From Acinetobacter silvestris (GTDB lineage: Bacteria; Pseudomonadota; Gammaproteobacteria; Pseudomonadales; Moraxellaceae): 64,000 nucleotides of DNA. The notes below the pieces were generated by a model. That model had not been told where the DNA came from. It was given only the letters and a program-made list of their open reading frames with translations, and made no database searches. How positions within the stretch are numbered: the stretch's first letter is position 1; every line of letters starts with the position of its first letter. Shown here one piece after another: positions 39,051 through 48,631 of the stretch. The stretch is from the NCBI RefSeq assembly GCF_002135235.1, contig NZ_NEGB01000005.1:224146-288145 (forward strand). Reading direction: 5' to 3'. The position numbers and the translations under genes were made by a program.

Positions 39051-40730
39051 TTAGTGATTCATTTGAGCTTTGATCAAATCACCAATAGTCTTAGGACCAT
39101 TTTCTTGACCAGCAGGTGCTGTTGTTTTCAAGCTAGCAACTGCTTCTTTCTCTTCAGCTTCGTCTTTCGCTTTGATAGACAAGTTGATAGAGCGAGATTT
39201 ACGATCAACGTTGATGATTTTAGCTTCAACTTCTTGACCAACTTCTAAGAATTTAGTTGCATCTTCAACGCGATCGCGATTGATTTCAGATGCTTTCAAA
39301 GAAGCTTCAACTTCGTCTGCTAACTTAATAGTTGCGCCTTTAGCGTCAACTGCAGTTACAGTACCTTTAACCAACGCACCGCGTTCGTTAGTCGCCAAGA
39401 AATCATTGAACGGATCGTTGTTCAATTGTTTCACGCCTAAGCTAATACGGTTGCCTTCAGCATCTACAGATAAGATAACCGCTTCAACTGTGTCACCTTT
39501 CTTGTAACGACGAATAGCTTCTTCACCTTGTTCGTTCCAAGAAATATCAGACAAGTGAACAAGACCATCGATACCGCCAGGTAAACCGATGAAGATACCA
39601 AAATCAGTAATTGATTTAATAGTACCAGAAACTTTTTCACCTTTGTCGTGCGCTTTAGCAAACTCTTCCCATGGGTTAGCACGAGTTTGTTTGATACCAA
39701 GAGAGATACGACGACGTTCTTCATCAACTTCAAGAACCATAACATCAACTTCATCACCAATCTGAACTACTTTAGATGGGTGGATGTTTTTGTTAGTGTG
39801 ATCCATTTCTGAAACGTGAACTAAACCTTCAACACCTTCAGCGATTTCAGCGAAACAACCATAATCAGTAAGGTTAGTTACGCGCGCTTTAACGATTGAA
39901 CCTTTAGGGTAACGGTTCATGATCGCTAACCATGGATCTTCGCCTAATTGCTTAAGACCTAAAGATACGCGATTACGTTCTTTGTCAAATTTAAGTACTT
40001 TAACAGTAACTTCTTGACCCACTTCAACAACTTCTGAAGGGTGTTTGATGCGTTTCCAAGCCATATCTGTGATATGTAGAAGACCGTCAATACCACCAAG
40101 GTCAACGAATGCGCCGTAATCAGTAAGGTTCTTAATAGTACCTGTAACTGTTTGACCTTCTTCAAGCTGAGAAAGTAATGCTTCACGGTCAGCTGAAGAT
40201 TCAGCTTCCATAACTGCACGACGAGATACAACAACGTTGTTACGTTTAGCATCAAGTTTGATTACTTTAAACTCCAACTCTTTACCTTCAAGGTGAGTCG
40301 TGTCACGGATAGGACGAGTGTCTACCAAAGAACCTGGTAAGAATGCACGAACTGGACCGATGTCAACAGTGAAACCGCCTTTAACCTTACCAGAAATAAC
40401 ACCAGTAACGATTTCGCCGTCTTCAAAGATTTTTTCAAGTTTAGTCCAAGTTTCAGCACGTTTCGCTTTTTCGCGAGAAAGAACTGTTTGACCCATACCG
40501 TTGTCAAGTGCTTCAACAACAACGTCAACTGTATCGCCAACTTGAACTTCAAGTTCGCGTTGTTCGTTTAAGAATTCAGAGCGAGATACAACACCTTCAG
40601 ATTTAAGGCCAGTATCAACAGTTACCCAGTCAGAATCGATGCTAACAACGATACCTTGGATGACTGCACCCTTTTCTACGTTGAGGTTTAATTCACTGGC
40701 TTCAAAGAGGGCTGCAAAAGATTCGGTCAT
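39051..40730 (-). CDS. rpsA: 30S ribosomal protein S1
   Basis: S1 binds mRNA on the small subunit and aids initiation. The 559-residue protein is the full-length type with six S1 (OB-fold) repeats. The better-conserved repeats show G(A/C/I)F(V/A/I)D/E with GLVH/GLLH ([54 protein letters not shown]). Codon choice is strongly biased, as expected for a highly expressed gene. It follows cmk, as in most proteobacteria. Confidence 0.97.
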   Translation of the reverse strand: MTESFAALFEASELNLNVEKGAVIQGIVVSIDSDWVTVDTGLKSEGVVSRSEFLNEQRELEVQVGDTVDVVVEALDNGMGQTVLSREKAKRAETWTKLEKIFEDGEIVTGVISGKVKGGFTVDIGPVRAFLPGSLVDTRPIRDTTHLEGKELEFKVIKLDAKRNNVVVSRRAVMEAESSADREALLSQLEEGQTVTGTIKNLTDYGAFVDLGGIDGLLHITDMAWKRIKHPSEVVEVGQEVTVKVLKFDKERNRVSLGLKQLGEDPWLAIMNRYPKGSIVKARVTNLTDYGCFAEIAEGVEGLVHVSEMDHTNKNIHPSKVVQIGDEVDVMVLEVDEERRRISLGIKQTRANPWEEFAKAHDKGEKVSGTIKSITDFGIFIGLPGGIDGLVHLSDISWNEQGEEAIRRYKKGDTVEAVILSVDAEGNRISLGVKQLNNDPFNDFLATNERGALVKGTVTAVDAKGATIKLADEVEASLKASEINRDRVEDATKFLEVGQEVEAKIINVDRKSRSINLSIKAKDEAEEKEAVASLKTTAPAGQENGPKTIGDLIKAQMNH

Positions 40731-40751
40731 GATATACCTAGTAAAGTCAGC

Positions 40752-40772
40752 GGTCTTGGATCAGACAAGGCC
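40752..40772 (-). promoter_or_regulatory. Hairpin in the rpsA leader
   Basis: GGTCTTG and CAAGGCC form a short stem (one mismatch) just upstream of the AGGT ribosome site of rpsA. S1 is known to repress its own translation through a structured leader. The role here is an inference from position. Confidence 0.35.
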
Positions 40773-40847
40773 GGTTTAATTAAGTATCCACATAGTCCAT
40801 ATAAACTGATCAAGCTATGCTTCTACTGATATTTGATTAAATATTGG

Positions 40848-41537
40848 TTATTTAGCTAAATGTGCATCGGCATAATCAGTCATCAGTTTGAATACTTCAT
40901 CGATATTCAAATTTGAACTATCAATGATATAAGCATCATCTGCTGGCTTGAGTGGAGCGACTGTACGTTCCATATCTCGCTTATCCCGAGCTTGTATATT
41001 TGCTAAAATATCGTTTATTTTAACATCCAGCCCCATACCCTGCAACTGTTTTACACGACGTTCAGCACGTGACTCCGCAGAAGCCGTCAGATAAATCTTA
41101 ACTTGAGCTTCTGGAAATATCGTTGTCGCCATGTCTCGGCCATCTGCAACCAAACCTGGTGCTTGTGCAAAAGCACGTTGTCGTTCTAAAAGTGCTGCTC
41201 TAAGTACTGGAATTGCGGCAACTTTTGAAGCACATTCGCCAATTTGCTCAGTACGTATAATTTGAGTGACATCTTTACCATCAAGTAAAATGATGATTCC
41301 ATCACCTTTGCTCTTAAATACGATGTCTAAATTTGTTGCAATTGTAACGCATTGTTTGAGCACATCCTCATTTTCCAAGGATTCGAGCAGATTTTTTTGC
41401 TGTAATGACAACCCAAGTAAGCGATACAAAGCTCCCGAATCCAACAAATGAAATTGATAGTGATTGGCGATTTTTGCAGCTAATGTTCCTTTACCAGAAC
41501 CACTTGGTCCATCGATTGTAATAATTTGAATTGTCAT
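40848..41537 (-). CDS. cmk: Cytidylate kinase
   Basis: Phosphorylates CMP and dCMP with ATP. The 229-residue protein has the P-loop [14 protein letters not shown] at residues 9-22. The CMP-binding segment includes [15 protein letters not shown] near 130, followed by [13 protein letters not shown]. It sits 117 bases upstream of rpsA in the conserved order and follows the SRPBCC gene by 12 bases. Confidence 0.95.
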   Translation of the reverse strand: MTIQIITIDGPSGSGKGTLAAKIANHYQFHLLDSGALYRLLGLSLQQKNLLESLENEDVLKQCVTIATNLDIVFKSKGDGIIILLDGKDVTQIIRTEQIGECASKVAAIPVLRAALLERQRAFAQAPGLVADGRDMATTIFPEAQVKIYLTASAESRAERRVKQLQGMGLDVKINDILANIQARDKRDMERTVAPLKPADDAYIIDSSNLNIDEVFKLMTDYADAHLAK

Positions 41538-41549
41538 TGATTGCCCGAT

Positions 41550-41981
41550 TTATACAGATTTTGCCAATTTGGAAAAACCTAGTGTAATCGCTAGTTTGAG
41601 CTGCGCAAGTATTAATTTACTCACAAATGGAGCATGTGCTTGTAATTCAATCGTATATTTCACTAGTGTATGGGTTGCTGAAAGCGCTTCAAACTCAATA
41701 ATTCCAATATGGTGCTTAATTAAAGGATTATTAATTAACTTATATTCAATACGTTTATTAACATCAAGCAAAGTAATCTGCTCTTGAATCGGCTTGATCG
41801 GCCCAAACCCCATTCTACGGATTGATCCCAAACCATCTGGGCGTGCAGGATCTGTAGCATCCTTGACACGTACGACTTGCACTGGTGCAAAGGCAACATT
41901 ATAGGTTTCATGTTTTGAGAGTAACTCAAAAACTTGATCAATCGGTGCATTGAATTCTTTTTTGACTTGAATTGCATTCAT
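41550..41981 (-). CDS. SRPBCC-superfamily protein
   Basis: The 143-residue protein has the START/polyketide-cyclase-like hydrophobic pocket fold: the opening MNAIQVKKEFNAPIDQVFEL strand-helix and a C-terminal long amphipathic helix. It would bind a hydrophobic ligand, but the substrate is unknown. It lies between tadA and cmk in the same direction, so it is probably in their transcript. No catalytic residues are evident. Confidence 0.75.
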   Translation of the reverse strand: MNAIQVKKEFNAPIDQVFELLSKHETYNVAFAPVQVVRVKDATDPARPDGLGSIRRMGFGPIKPIQEQITLLDVNKRIEYKLINNPLIKHHIGIIEFEALSATHTLVKYTIELQAHAPFVSKLILAQLKLAITLGFSKLAKSV

Positions 41982-42025
41982 TTTATTCTCTCAGCGTTAG
42001 TGACAATACGTCACCTTGTTTTAGT

Positions 42026-42586
42026 CTATTCTAAATTATTGTTTTGCTTCTTCAGTAAATTCTGTTCGACACGATGCTGTTTTTTCTGCTCGCGACGCAT
42101 TCTAAAAAAATCTGATAACTGGGCTGAGCACTGAGCGTGCAAACATCCGCCTTCAAATTCAAAGACATGATTATAATAACCTAATTCTAATAGTTTTCGA
42201 CTACTGACTAATGAGCCTGCTTTAGGCTCAGTTGCCCCAAAAACCACGCGATGGATTCTAGAATGTATTAAAGCACCCACACACATCGTACAAGGCTCAA
42301 GTGTTACATAGAGTGTTGCATCATCAGGTAAGCGATAGTTTTGAATATGAGAACACGCCTGCCGAATTGCTTGTATTTCAGCATGTGCCGTTGGATCATT
42401 TAATAAAATAGGCGCATTAAAACCCTGTCCAATCACATTTCCCTGACTGACAATAATCGCACCAACAGGAATTTCCCCCTGAGAAGCAGCGAATGCAGCT
42501 TGCTCATAGGCATGCTGCATCCATTGTTCATCTATTTTTTGTTGCTCACTCAATTCACTAGAAATTAAGATAGTAGAATCAACCAT
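42026..42586 (-). CDS. tadA: tRNA-specific adenosine deaminase
   Basis: Converts A34 to inosine in tRNA(Arg). The zinc deaminase motifs are TAHAEIQAIRQA (His ligand and catalytic Glu, near residue 72) and TLEPCTMCVGALIHSRI (two Cys ligands). At 186 residues it is longer than E. coli TadA (167) because of an acidic N-terminus and a basic, Gln-rich C-terminal tail. It follows the enoyl-CoA hydratase-family gene by 6 bases. Confidence 0.93.
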   Translation of the reverse strand: MVDSTILISSELSEQQKIDEQWMQHAYEQAAFAASQGEIPVGAIIVSQGNVIGQGFNAPILLNDPTAHAEIQAIRQACSHIQNYRLPDDATLYVTLEPCTMCVGALIHSRIHRVVFGATEPKAGSLVSSRKLLELGYYNHVFEFEGGCLHAQCSAQLSDFFRMRREQKKQHRVEQNLLKKQNNNLE

Positions 42587-42592
42587 TAAAAA

Positions 42593-43717
42593 TTATGAGA
42601 TCACATGATATTGTTTTAACAGTGCATTCCAACTCTCAATATTAGTGACAGGTGGATTTTTTGCCAAAATACCATGTAATGACATTGATTCACAGGCTTC
42701 CCATGCAGGTGATAAGTCTTTATCAACCAAACGTGCACGTACACCTTCTACAAAATCAGGATGACGAATTTTCCAATCAGAAATCTGTAATTCTAATGCA
42801 AAAACCTCTTGCCAAGAATGAACTTGACGCCCCCATTGCCACAACAGCCAAGTAATAGCTGCCGTACTTGGCGAACCTTTTGCTAAGTTTTCGCTGGCTT
42901 GACGCAACCAATCACTACGCGCATCAATCAAACCAATAATCGCTTGATAATCTTGCTCAAAACTTACACCACGACATACGCTATGGATCACATCCAACGA
43001 GTTTTGTAATGGTCCTGGTGCTACCGGACGATGTAAACCATTTAAAGTATCATCTAAAGCACGGAAATCTCCTGCTGGATAATGATCCCAATCAATATTC
43101 AATAATTTTTGCAATACCACATCACGCTGTGCATCACAAATATGCGTTGCCCAACCAATACCATAACCACCCGCAGCAGTCATGATTGAACCAGTAAGAC
43201 CCGTAAATAAGCCAATCGGACCACGATCCGCCAAGAAGCGCGTCGCGCCCACATCTGGATAGAGCCCAATATTCACTTCTGGCATCGCCAAACGTGAATA
43301 TGGTGTTACTAGACGGAATGGTGCAGCCATGAATAACCCAAGCCCACCTCCCATCACATAACCTTCACCCCAAACCACCACTGGTTTTGCGTAATCATGC
43401 AGTAATAAATCTAGTGCATACTCTTGTTCAAAGAATTGATTTGCAGCAGCTACTTCGTTATTAATCACCAATTGACGCAATTTACGTACGTCACCACCAG
43501 CACAAAAAGCCTTTGGCGTAGTTGAGTCTAACCAGATAGCTTTAACTGAATCATCATGGTGATAATCTTGAAATAGCTTTAATAATGCAGTTGCAATGGA
43601 TTCATCTAAAGCATGAAGAGATTTTGGACGGTTTAAGCGAACAACTCGCCAACCATTTTTAGCATCTTCAATGATGAGATCCGGATGATAATCGTTTGTT
43701 AAGGGAGAATTTGTCAT
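42593..43717 (-). CDS. Enoyl-CoA hydratase/isomerase family (3-hydroxyisobutyryl-CoA hydrolase-like)
   Basis: The 374-residue crotonase-fold protein belongs to the ECH_2 branch. [10 protein letters not shown] forms the oxyanion hole. [15 protein letters not shown] and [19 protein letters not shown] match 3-hydroxyisobutyryl-CoA hydrolases of valine breakdown, including the Glu and Asp of that active site. The ATG at 43717 overlaps the ung stop as ATGA, which fixes the start. Substrate is inferred from the motif only, since no valine genes are adjacent. Confidence 0.83.
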   Translation of the reverse strand: MTNSPLTNDYHPDLIIEDAKNGWRVVRLNRPKSLHALDESIATALLKLFQDYHHDDSVKAIWLDSTTPKAFCAGGDVRKLRQLVINNEVAAANQFFEQEYALDLLLHDYAKPVVVWGEGYVMGGGLGLFMAAPFRLVTPYSRLAMPEVNIGLYPDVGATRFLADRGPIGLFTGLTGSIMTAAGGYGIGWATHICDAQRDVVLQKLLNIDWDHYPAGDFRALDDTLNGLHRPVAPGPLQNSLDVIHSVCRGVSFEQDYQAIIGLIDARSDWLRQASENLAKGSPSTAAITWLLWQWGRQVHSWQEVFALELQISDWKIRHPDFVEGVRARLVDKDLSPAWEACESMSLHGILAKNPPVTNIESWNALLKQYHVIS

Positions 43718-44427
43718 GCGTCCAGCTGCCAATCTATCGGCTCAATGCCATTTTGTTTCAGATAATTATTTGTTTTAGAAAATGCTTTACAACCAAAAAA
43801 ACCACCTCGGTTTGCTGCTAAAGGTGATGGATGTGCAGCTTTGAGTATCAAATGTTTATTTTGATCAATACGTTGCCCTTTGCGTTGTGCATAAGCACCC
43901 CAAAGAATAAATACCACATGTTCACGCTGCTCATTCAACACATCAATGACCGTATCGGTGAAATCTTCCCAACCTTGTTTTTGATGTGATGTTGGCTGCC
44001 CTGCTTCTACAGTTAAAACACTATTGAGCAACAGTACACCTTGTTGTGCCCATTGACTTAAATCACCATGTTTTGAAATGGTCAAACCTAAATCAGTATT
44101 CAATTCATGGAAAATATTACGCAATGACGGGGGTAATGCAAGTCCCTTTTGTACAGAAAAACTCAAACCATGCGCTTGATTTGGTCCATGATAAGGATCT
44201 TGACCTAAAATCACCGCTTTGACTTGATGTAATGGTGTGGCATTTAAAGCATTAAAAATAAGTGAACTTGGAGGATAGACCACTTTATCCGCTTTAATCT
44301 CAGCCAGTAAAAATTCTCGTAAATGTTCCATTTTTGAACTTAACAAGAACTCTGACAAACTGTATTTCCAACTGTCATCCAACCGAACTTGATTCAATTT
44401 TGCTTGTTCTTGTTCAGTTAATTGCAT
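43714..44427 (-). CDS. ung: Uracil-DNA glycosylase
   Basis: Removes uracil from DNA at the start of base-excision repair. The 237-residue family-1 enzyme has the water-activating motif [17 protein letters not shown] near residue 72 and the [15 protein letters not shown] loop, with the catalytic His, near 200. It is translationally coupled to the downstream enoyl-CoA hydratase-family gene through a 4-base overlap. Confidence 0.95.
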   Translation of the reverse strand: MQLTEQEQAKLNQVRLDDSWKYSLSEFLLSSKMEHLREFLLAEIKADKVVYPPSSLIFNALNATPLHQVKAVILGQDPYHGPNQAHGLSFSVQKGLALPPSLRNIFHELNTDLGLTISKHGDLSQWAQQGVLLLNSVLTVEAGQPTSHQKQGWEDFTDTVIDVLNEQREHVVFILWGAYAQRKGQRIDQNKHLILKAAHPSPLAANRGGFFGCKAFSKTNNYLKQNGIEPIDWQLDA

Positions 44428-44471
44428 TTGTATTCATCCTAAAACCACAACTCCATACTCAGGGAACTCAT

Positions 44472-45068
44472 TTAAACGTGTACTTGCAAATCTACTTCTG
44501 GATTTTGAAACTTCAATCCTTGTTTTAAATTTTCATACATTTGTGGATCAGTCCATTCTGCTTGTACTTGTTCTGAAAATACAATTTGATCTAGACCTAA
44601 AATCCCCATTTGAACATTTTCAATATCTTCTTGAAAGCTCTGTGCATAACCTGTATCGGTTTCATGCACGATTACAGAATAAACTTCTACATCGCCCTCA
44701 CCATTTTGAGTGATGGTTGACTGTAGAACTTGCTGTGCCAAATAGAAAAAAATTCGAGAAAATTGCTCTGCAGACGGCGATACGGGTAAAGCCACCCAAC
44801 GCGCACTAAATGTTTTACATGCTTGAATATATTCTGCACTGTCATTTTGCCAGAAACAAATCGCATGATCAAAGCTATCAAATAAATCTTTAATCACACC
44901 TTTGAGCAAGCCAAAGTCATATACCATTTGACCATGATCTAGTTTCGAAGCCTTTAACAGTAATTCTACTTTATAACTGTGACCATGAATCGAACGCTTA
45001 CAACGATCAGATGTGCAGTTACGCACGATATGTGCATTTTCAAATTTAAATAACTTACGAATTAACAT
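44472..45068 (-). CDS. 6-pyruvoyl-tetrahydropterin synthase / QueD-family protein
   Basis: The 198-residue protein has the zinc-binding fold of QueD: FKFENAHIV with the first His, SIHGHSYKVEL with two more, a Cys in the DRCKRS stretch, and the DFGLLKG and DHAICF motifs. QueD makes 6-carboxytetrahydropterin for queuosine. This protein is longer than typical QueD (about 120-140) because of a C-terminal extension, so another pterin role is possible. I use ATG 45068 (MLIRKLFKFENAH). Confidence 0.8.
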   Translation of the reverse strand: MLIRKLFKFENAHIVRNCTSDRCKRSIHGHSYKVELLLKASKLDHGQMVYDFGLLKGVIKDLFDSFDHAICFWQNDSAEYIQACKTFSARWVALPVSPSAEQFSRIFFYLAQQVLQSTITQNGEGDVEVYSVIVHETDTGYAQSFQEDIENVQMGILGLDQIVFSEQVQAEWTDPQMYENLKQGLKFQNPEVDLQVHV

Positions 45069-45263
45069 GCGCCAAAATTTCAACAAAACGTTAAGAAATT
45101 TGATTATAAAGCAAAACTGAAACCCTGAGCATTAATTTTACCGTTCTTGACAATAGGCAAAAGGTATTAGCAAACCCGATATATTAATTTAATCTCTATT
45201 TTTTAAGATACCACCTACCAAATCCCTACCTGCATATGCCGGTAGCACACTGTTCTTTCTACT

Positions 45264-46211
45264 TTAAAAAGGTGCTAAATTTCGAGCATAGACAAAAACA
45301 TGCTTGTCTTTACGCATCATATAACTGGTAAATTGTCTTTTACGATTTGAAAATAACACCTCGATTTGAGCTTTAAAATAATTTGATTTCACATCAAAAA
45401 CTTGTGGTGCTAGTGCTTTTGCTTCTGGATTGACTGAATCAAATGGTGGTATTACCATTAATTCATTCACATTGGAAAAATGCTCTAGCTTATTTTGTTT
45501 TGCTTGTATCGCAGAAGTTACGGTATTCACATCTATTTTTTCATCTAGACTTGCCAAAAGTAAGGGCTCAGCAGTATTCACATTTATTTTTGTACTAATC
45601 TCGGGTAAGGCTGAAATATAAGGCGCAATCAAATCAAATTTCGCGCCTTCAAAACCACGAACTTGTTTTAGTTCTTCAATTTGATGGAATTGAGTATTGG
45701 CAGCTAAATATGGACGAGGCAGTCCTTGATAATAATTACTTTCAGCACCCATCGCCCCCACAGTTAAATCATCGGGGTCCTGCCAATCAATGACGGCTTG
45801 GCTCAATTCAGCTGGCAACCCTACTCTCACTAAAAGCTTTTCAAAAAACTTCTTAGTCTCTGGATTTTCAGCGCCATCACTCTTTAACAAAGTATTTAAA
45901 TTAAATTTTCCGGATTCATCTTTTAACGTGCCTGAAACGAAACCATCTTCAACAGGAAATGCTGGCATGGGTTGTGCCCATGTTTCTTGTAAGTAATCCA
46001 CACTCGCACTACTGTCACTGTCTTGTACCAACAACTCTGCAAAAAAAGCTTCTGCACTTTTTGCATAATAAAGCGCTTGGTTTTGCCGCATTAAATAGGC
46101 AGTACTCTCAAAAGTACTCTGTTGCCGCTTTGCAATGGTTGCAGCAATAATCGTCGCTAAAGCAACCATGACCAATATGGTAATTAATGCAATCCCTTTC
46201 TGCGACTTCAT
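45264..46211 (-). CDS. gspK: Type II secretion minor pseudopilin GspK
   Basis: The 315-residue prepilin-like protein has a short leader MKSQKG followed by the hydrophobic helix IALITILVMVALATIIAATI, cut after Gly by the prepilin peptidase. GspK lacks Glu5, and here too the position is not acidic. The large alpha domain with DWQDPDD and NVNTAEPLLL is typical. It caps the pseudopilus tip with GspI and GspJ. A TTG at 46223 overlaps the gspJ stop, but the ATG at 46211 gives a normal leader. Confidence 0.9.
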   Translation of the reverse strand: MKSQKGIALITILVMVALATIIAATIAKRQQSTFESTAYLMRQNQALYYAKSAEAFFAELLVQDSDSSASVDYLQETWAQPMPAFPVEDGFVSGTLKDESGKFNLNTLLKSDGAENPETKKFFEKLLVRVGLPAELSQAVIDWQDPDDLTVGAMGAESNYYQGLPRPYLAANTQFHQIEELKQVRGFEGAKFDLIAPYISALPEISTKINVNTAEPLLLASLDEKIDVNTVTSAIQAKQNKLEHFSNVNELMVIPPFDSVNPEAKALAPQVFDVKSNYFKAQIEVLFSNRKRQFTSYMMRKDKHVFVYARNLAPF

Positions 46212-46219
46212 TCGATGAC

Positions 46220-46981
46220 TCAATGATCTAAACTACTGTTGAGTGAGCTATTATTCTGGAAACCATTATTGAGTGAATTATGGTTCTGTCCATCCTGATT
46301 GACATTACTATTTGGCGTACCGCCATTTGAATCACTGCCACTACCCGATTGGCTTTTCAGCAAATAGTTGGTATTTAATAGACTAAAAATCCATTCATAT
46401 TCAATATCACGAATCATCACTTTGATCTTTAAACCACGGGGCAATAATTGCTGTGCTTGAATATCATTTGCATCGCTCACTGTTGCAGGCCAACGGTCTA
46501 ATTCACCCGGATTTAAAACTACAATACTGTATTGATCGACATCTGTTAATAAAACACTGGATAAGGGTTGCGCTGAATTGGTTGTATTCAAATTTGCGTA
46601 TTTCAAACGATAAAGCTTTTTTTCTTGTGCATTATATTGATATTCAATCCGTTCATACGGTGATAAACCTTGTTTTAAAGGATCTGTCACACCCGCCTTA
46701 CTAAAACTTAAATTTTGACCAATCAAACGTAAAGCAGGCTGTATCTGTCCAGCCACATTTGCAGTGAGCGGTAGAATCTGTAACGTATCACGCTGAAACT
46801 GTTGAAATGCCTCTTGTAACTGTCCTAAATTTTCTTCGTGTGTCGCATTACGATCTTTTACCTTCAATAAATAGTCAAAAACCTTCCACCCCATTGCCGA
46901 AAGTACAGCAAAAATTGCAATCGCCACGAGCAGCTCAACTAAAGTAAAACCCGCTTTTGCTTTTATTTGGGAAATTTTCAT
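46220..46981 (-). CDS. gspJ: Type II secretion minor pseudopilin GspJ
   Basis: The 253-residue protein has the N-methylation signal KAGFTLVELLVAIAIFAVLS with cleavage before Phe and Glu5. The tip-complex fold follows. The final 45 residues are low-complexity Ser/Asn/Gly/Gln (GSGSDSNGG to SSLNSSLDH), longer than expected for GspJ. The order gspH-I-J-K is that of the tip complex. The stop lies 8 bases before the gspK ATG. Confidence 0.9.
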   Translation of the reverse strand: MKISQIKAKAGFTLVELLVAIAIFAVLSAMGWKVFDYLLKVKDRNATHEENLGQLQEAFQQFQRDTLQILPLTANVAGQIQPALRLIGQNLSFSKAGVTDPLKQGLSPYERIEYQYNAQEKKLYRLKYANLNTTNSAQPLSSVLLTDVDQYSIVVLNPGELDRWPATVSDANDIQAQQLLPRGLKIKVMIRDIEYEWIFSLLNTNYLLKSQSGSGSDSNGGTPNSNVNQDGQNHNSLNNGFQNNSSLNSSLDH

Positions 46982-46994
46982 GCTATTTGCTGCT

Positions 46995-47381
46995 TCACGA
47001 TGGATTATTTTTTTGTGGATAGTTAAAAAAAATCAAATTCGTAATTCCTGACTCTACTTTACCTTGCTCAGTATTAAACAAGCTGATCTGCACATCAATA
47101 CGTTGTACATTTGGGCTAATAGTGGCTTCGGCCTTCTTATCAATTTGCCAAGTTTCACCTTGTGAGGTTACTTGTTTAGATTGAGTGCCTTCCAATACTT
47201 CCTGATTAATTTCCATTTGTGCAATTTCATTCTGTGCAACAAATTGTTCTTTGGTCCGTAAAATAGCATTGGCGGTTGATTGTGTATATTGCATCGCCAC
47301 ATGCGTTAATGCCATAGCAGCGACTGCAAAAATTGCCAATGCTACAACCACTTCAATCAGCGTAAAACCTTTACTCTGCAT
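46995..47381 (-). CDS. gspI: Type II secretion minor pseudopilin GspI
   Basis: The 128-residue protein starts MQSKGFTLIEVVVALAIFAV, with prepilin cleavage after SKG and Glu5 present. The ATG at 47381 overlaps the end of gspH by 11 bases. A longer in-frame reading to 47438 lies inside gspH and lacks a leader. GspI nucleates the GspI-J-K tip of the pseudopilus at the inner membrane. Confidence 0.9.
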   Translation of the reverse strand: MQSKGFTLIEVVVALAIFAVAAMALTHVAMQYTQSTANAILRTKEQFVAQNEIAQMEINQEVLEGTQSKQVTSQGETWQIDKKAEATISPNVQRIDVQISLFNTEQGKVESGITNLIFFNYPQKNNPS

Positions 47382-47934
47382 CGGTGATCTTCCCCAAATA
47401 ATCAATATTAATGGGTGAACCGACTGGGTTTTGATCATAATACATTTGAATAGAAACAGGTTTTACCTCACCATTTCCCAACCAAATCAATTGTGGGGCT
47501 TGGGCGCCGATTAAATCTGCATTATTGGCATTTTGATATTGATGATCTTGTGCTTGAACCATAAATGACACATGCTCAGGTAAAACTCTAGACTTAAACT
47601 CGGTTAAAGCTTGCCATTTATTTTGCTCAAGCACTTGAATACGACTATTTTGATCAATTGATCTGGGTTTATATTCTGTGAGTTGATAAGTAAAGGCTGT
47701 CACATCTGTAGCTGGATGAGTATCTAAAGCATAAATTCGCGCCTGATCATTGGCTTCACGATTAATCTTCTTTAAATCCAAGATCAGAAACTCGCGGGCT
47801 TGCATTGTCTTACGCTGATCAACACCACCAATATTAAGCACCACCAGCGAAGCCATAATACTAATGATTACAATCACCACCATCAACTCTATGAGGGTAA
47901 AACCTTGCTGCCGAGATGGTGATGGATGATTCAT
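47371..47934 (-). CDS. gspH: Type II secretion minor pseudopilin GspH
   Basis: The 187-residue protein has leader MNHPSPSRQQG, then FTLIELMVVIVIISIMASLV with Glu5. GspH joins the pseudopilus tip to the GspG shaft. This is the first pseudopilin of the set and starts 9 bases after the TetR-type gene, so it depends on that gene's transcript. The other gsp genes (C-G, L-M) are not in the window, in line with the scattered T2SS loci of Acinetobacter. Confidence 0.88.
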   Translation of the reverse strand: MNHPSPSRQQGFTLIELMVVIVIISIMASLVVLNIGGVDQRKTMQAREFLILDLKKINREANDQARIYALDTHPATDVTAFTYQLTEYKPRSIDQNSRIQVLEQNKWQALTEFKSRVLPEHVSFMVQAQDHQYQNANNADLIGAQAPQLIWLGNGEVKPVSIQMYYDQNPVGSPINIDYLGKITDAE

Positions 47935-47943
47935 AGCATCTTC

Positions 47944-48567
47944 TTAATTGTATTCAGCAATTTGTTCCGTGACTAACGAATGTTTTGGCAATGCCAAAGC
48001 TTGATCAATCAACGCCACTCTTAGTGTATCTCGGCAACCCAAATAACGCTGATAGAAACTCGAATTTAGAATTGATGCAGCACCCTGAGTGATCGACCAA
48101 ATAGAAGCCAGATAATCGCGTACACTCATGACACTTTCAATCGACTCTAAATAGCGCTCAGTCATACGAATAATAATACGTAGGCGTTGCTTTCTAACTT
48201 GGTAGAGTTCACTAAATAAATGATGAATTCCTTGACCTGTGGTAGAAAGACGCTCTTCAATTTGGTGAAATAAAACTGCACGCTCTGGATGATGTAAATG
48301 ATGCAGCATAAAAAACGCCAAATGTTCAGGAAAGGCTTTTTCAGTATCTCGCACCATTTCAAGTAGCATGTTCTCATTACGAATAATCAGCAACATGTAC
48401 AATTCATCTTTGCTTTGAAAATGTTTATAAAGTGTCCCTTTAGCTAGATCCAATTCGGCCGCCAAGGCATCAAGCGTCATGCCCGCTTCACCATTTTCTA
48501 ACAGTAGTTGCTCTGCCACTTGAAAAATTAACGCTTCTCTTGCTCTAAACTGAGCCTGACGATCCAT
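47944..48567 (-). CDS. TetR-family transcriptional regulator upstream of gspHIJK
   Basis: The 207-residue protein has an N-terminal HTH (MTLDALAAELDLAKGTLYKH, about residues 29-48, then FQSKDELYMLL) and a C-terminal ligand/dimer domain. The start is ATG 48567; a GTG two codons upstream is possible. Its 9-base spacing to gspH suggests cotranscription, so it might tune type II secretion or simply autoregulate. The ligand is unknown. Confidence 0.83.
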   Translation of the reverse strand: MDRQAQFRAREALIFQVAEQLLLENGEAGMTLDALAAELDLAKGTLYKHFQSKDELYMLLIIRNENMLLEMVRDTEKAFPEHLAFFMLHHLHHPERAVLFHQIEERLSTTGQGIHHLFSELYQVRKQRLRIIIRMTERYLESIESVMSVRDYLASIWSITQGAASILNSSFYQRYLGCRDTLRVALIDQALALPKHSLVTEQIAEYN

Positions 48568-48631
48568 CTTCACTCGATAAACTCTCTTCTTGCTATTCTA
48601 TCCGTAAAAAAATGACGCACTTCTATTCACA

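Noticed and set aside
45226..45245. Inverted repeat CTACC...GGTAG downstream of gspK as a terminator
   Set aside because: The stem is short with mismatches and no T-run follows on the minus strand.
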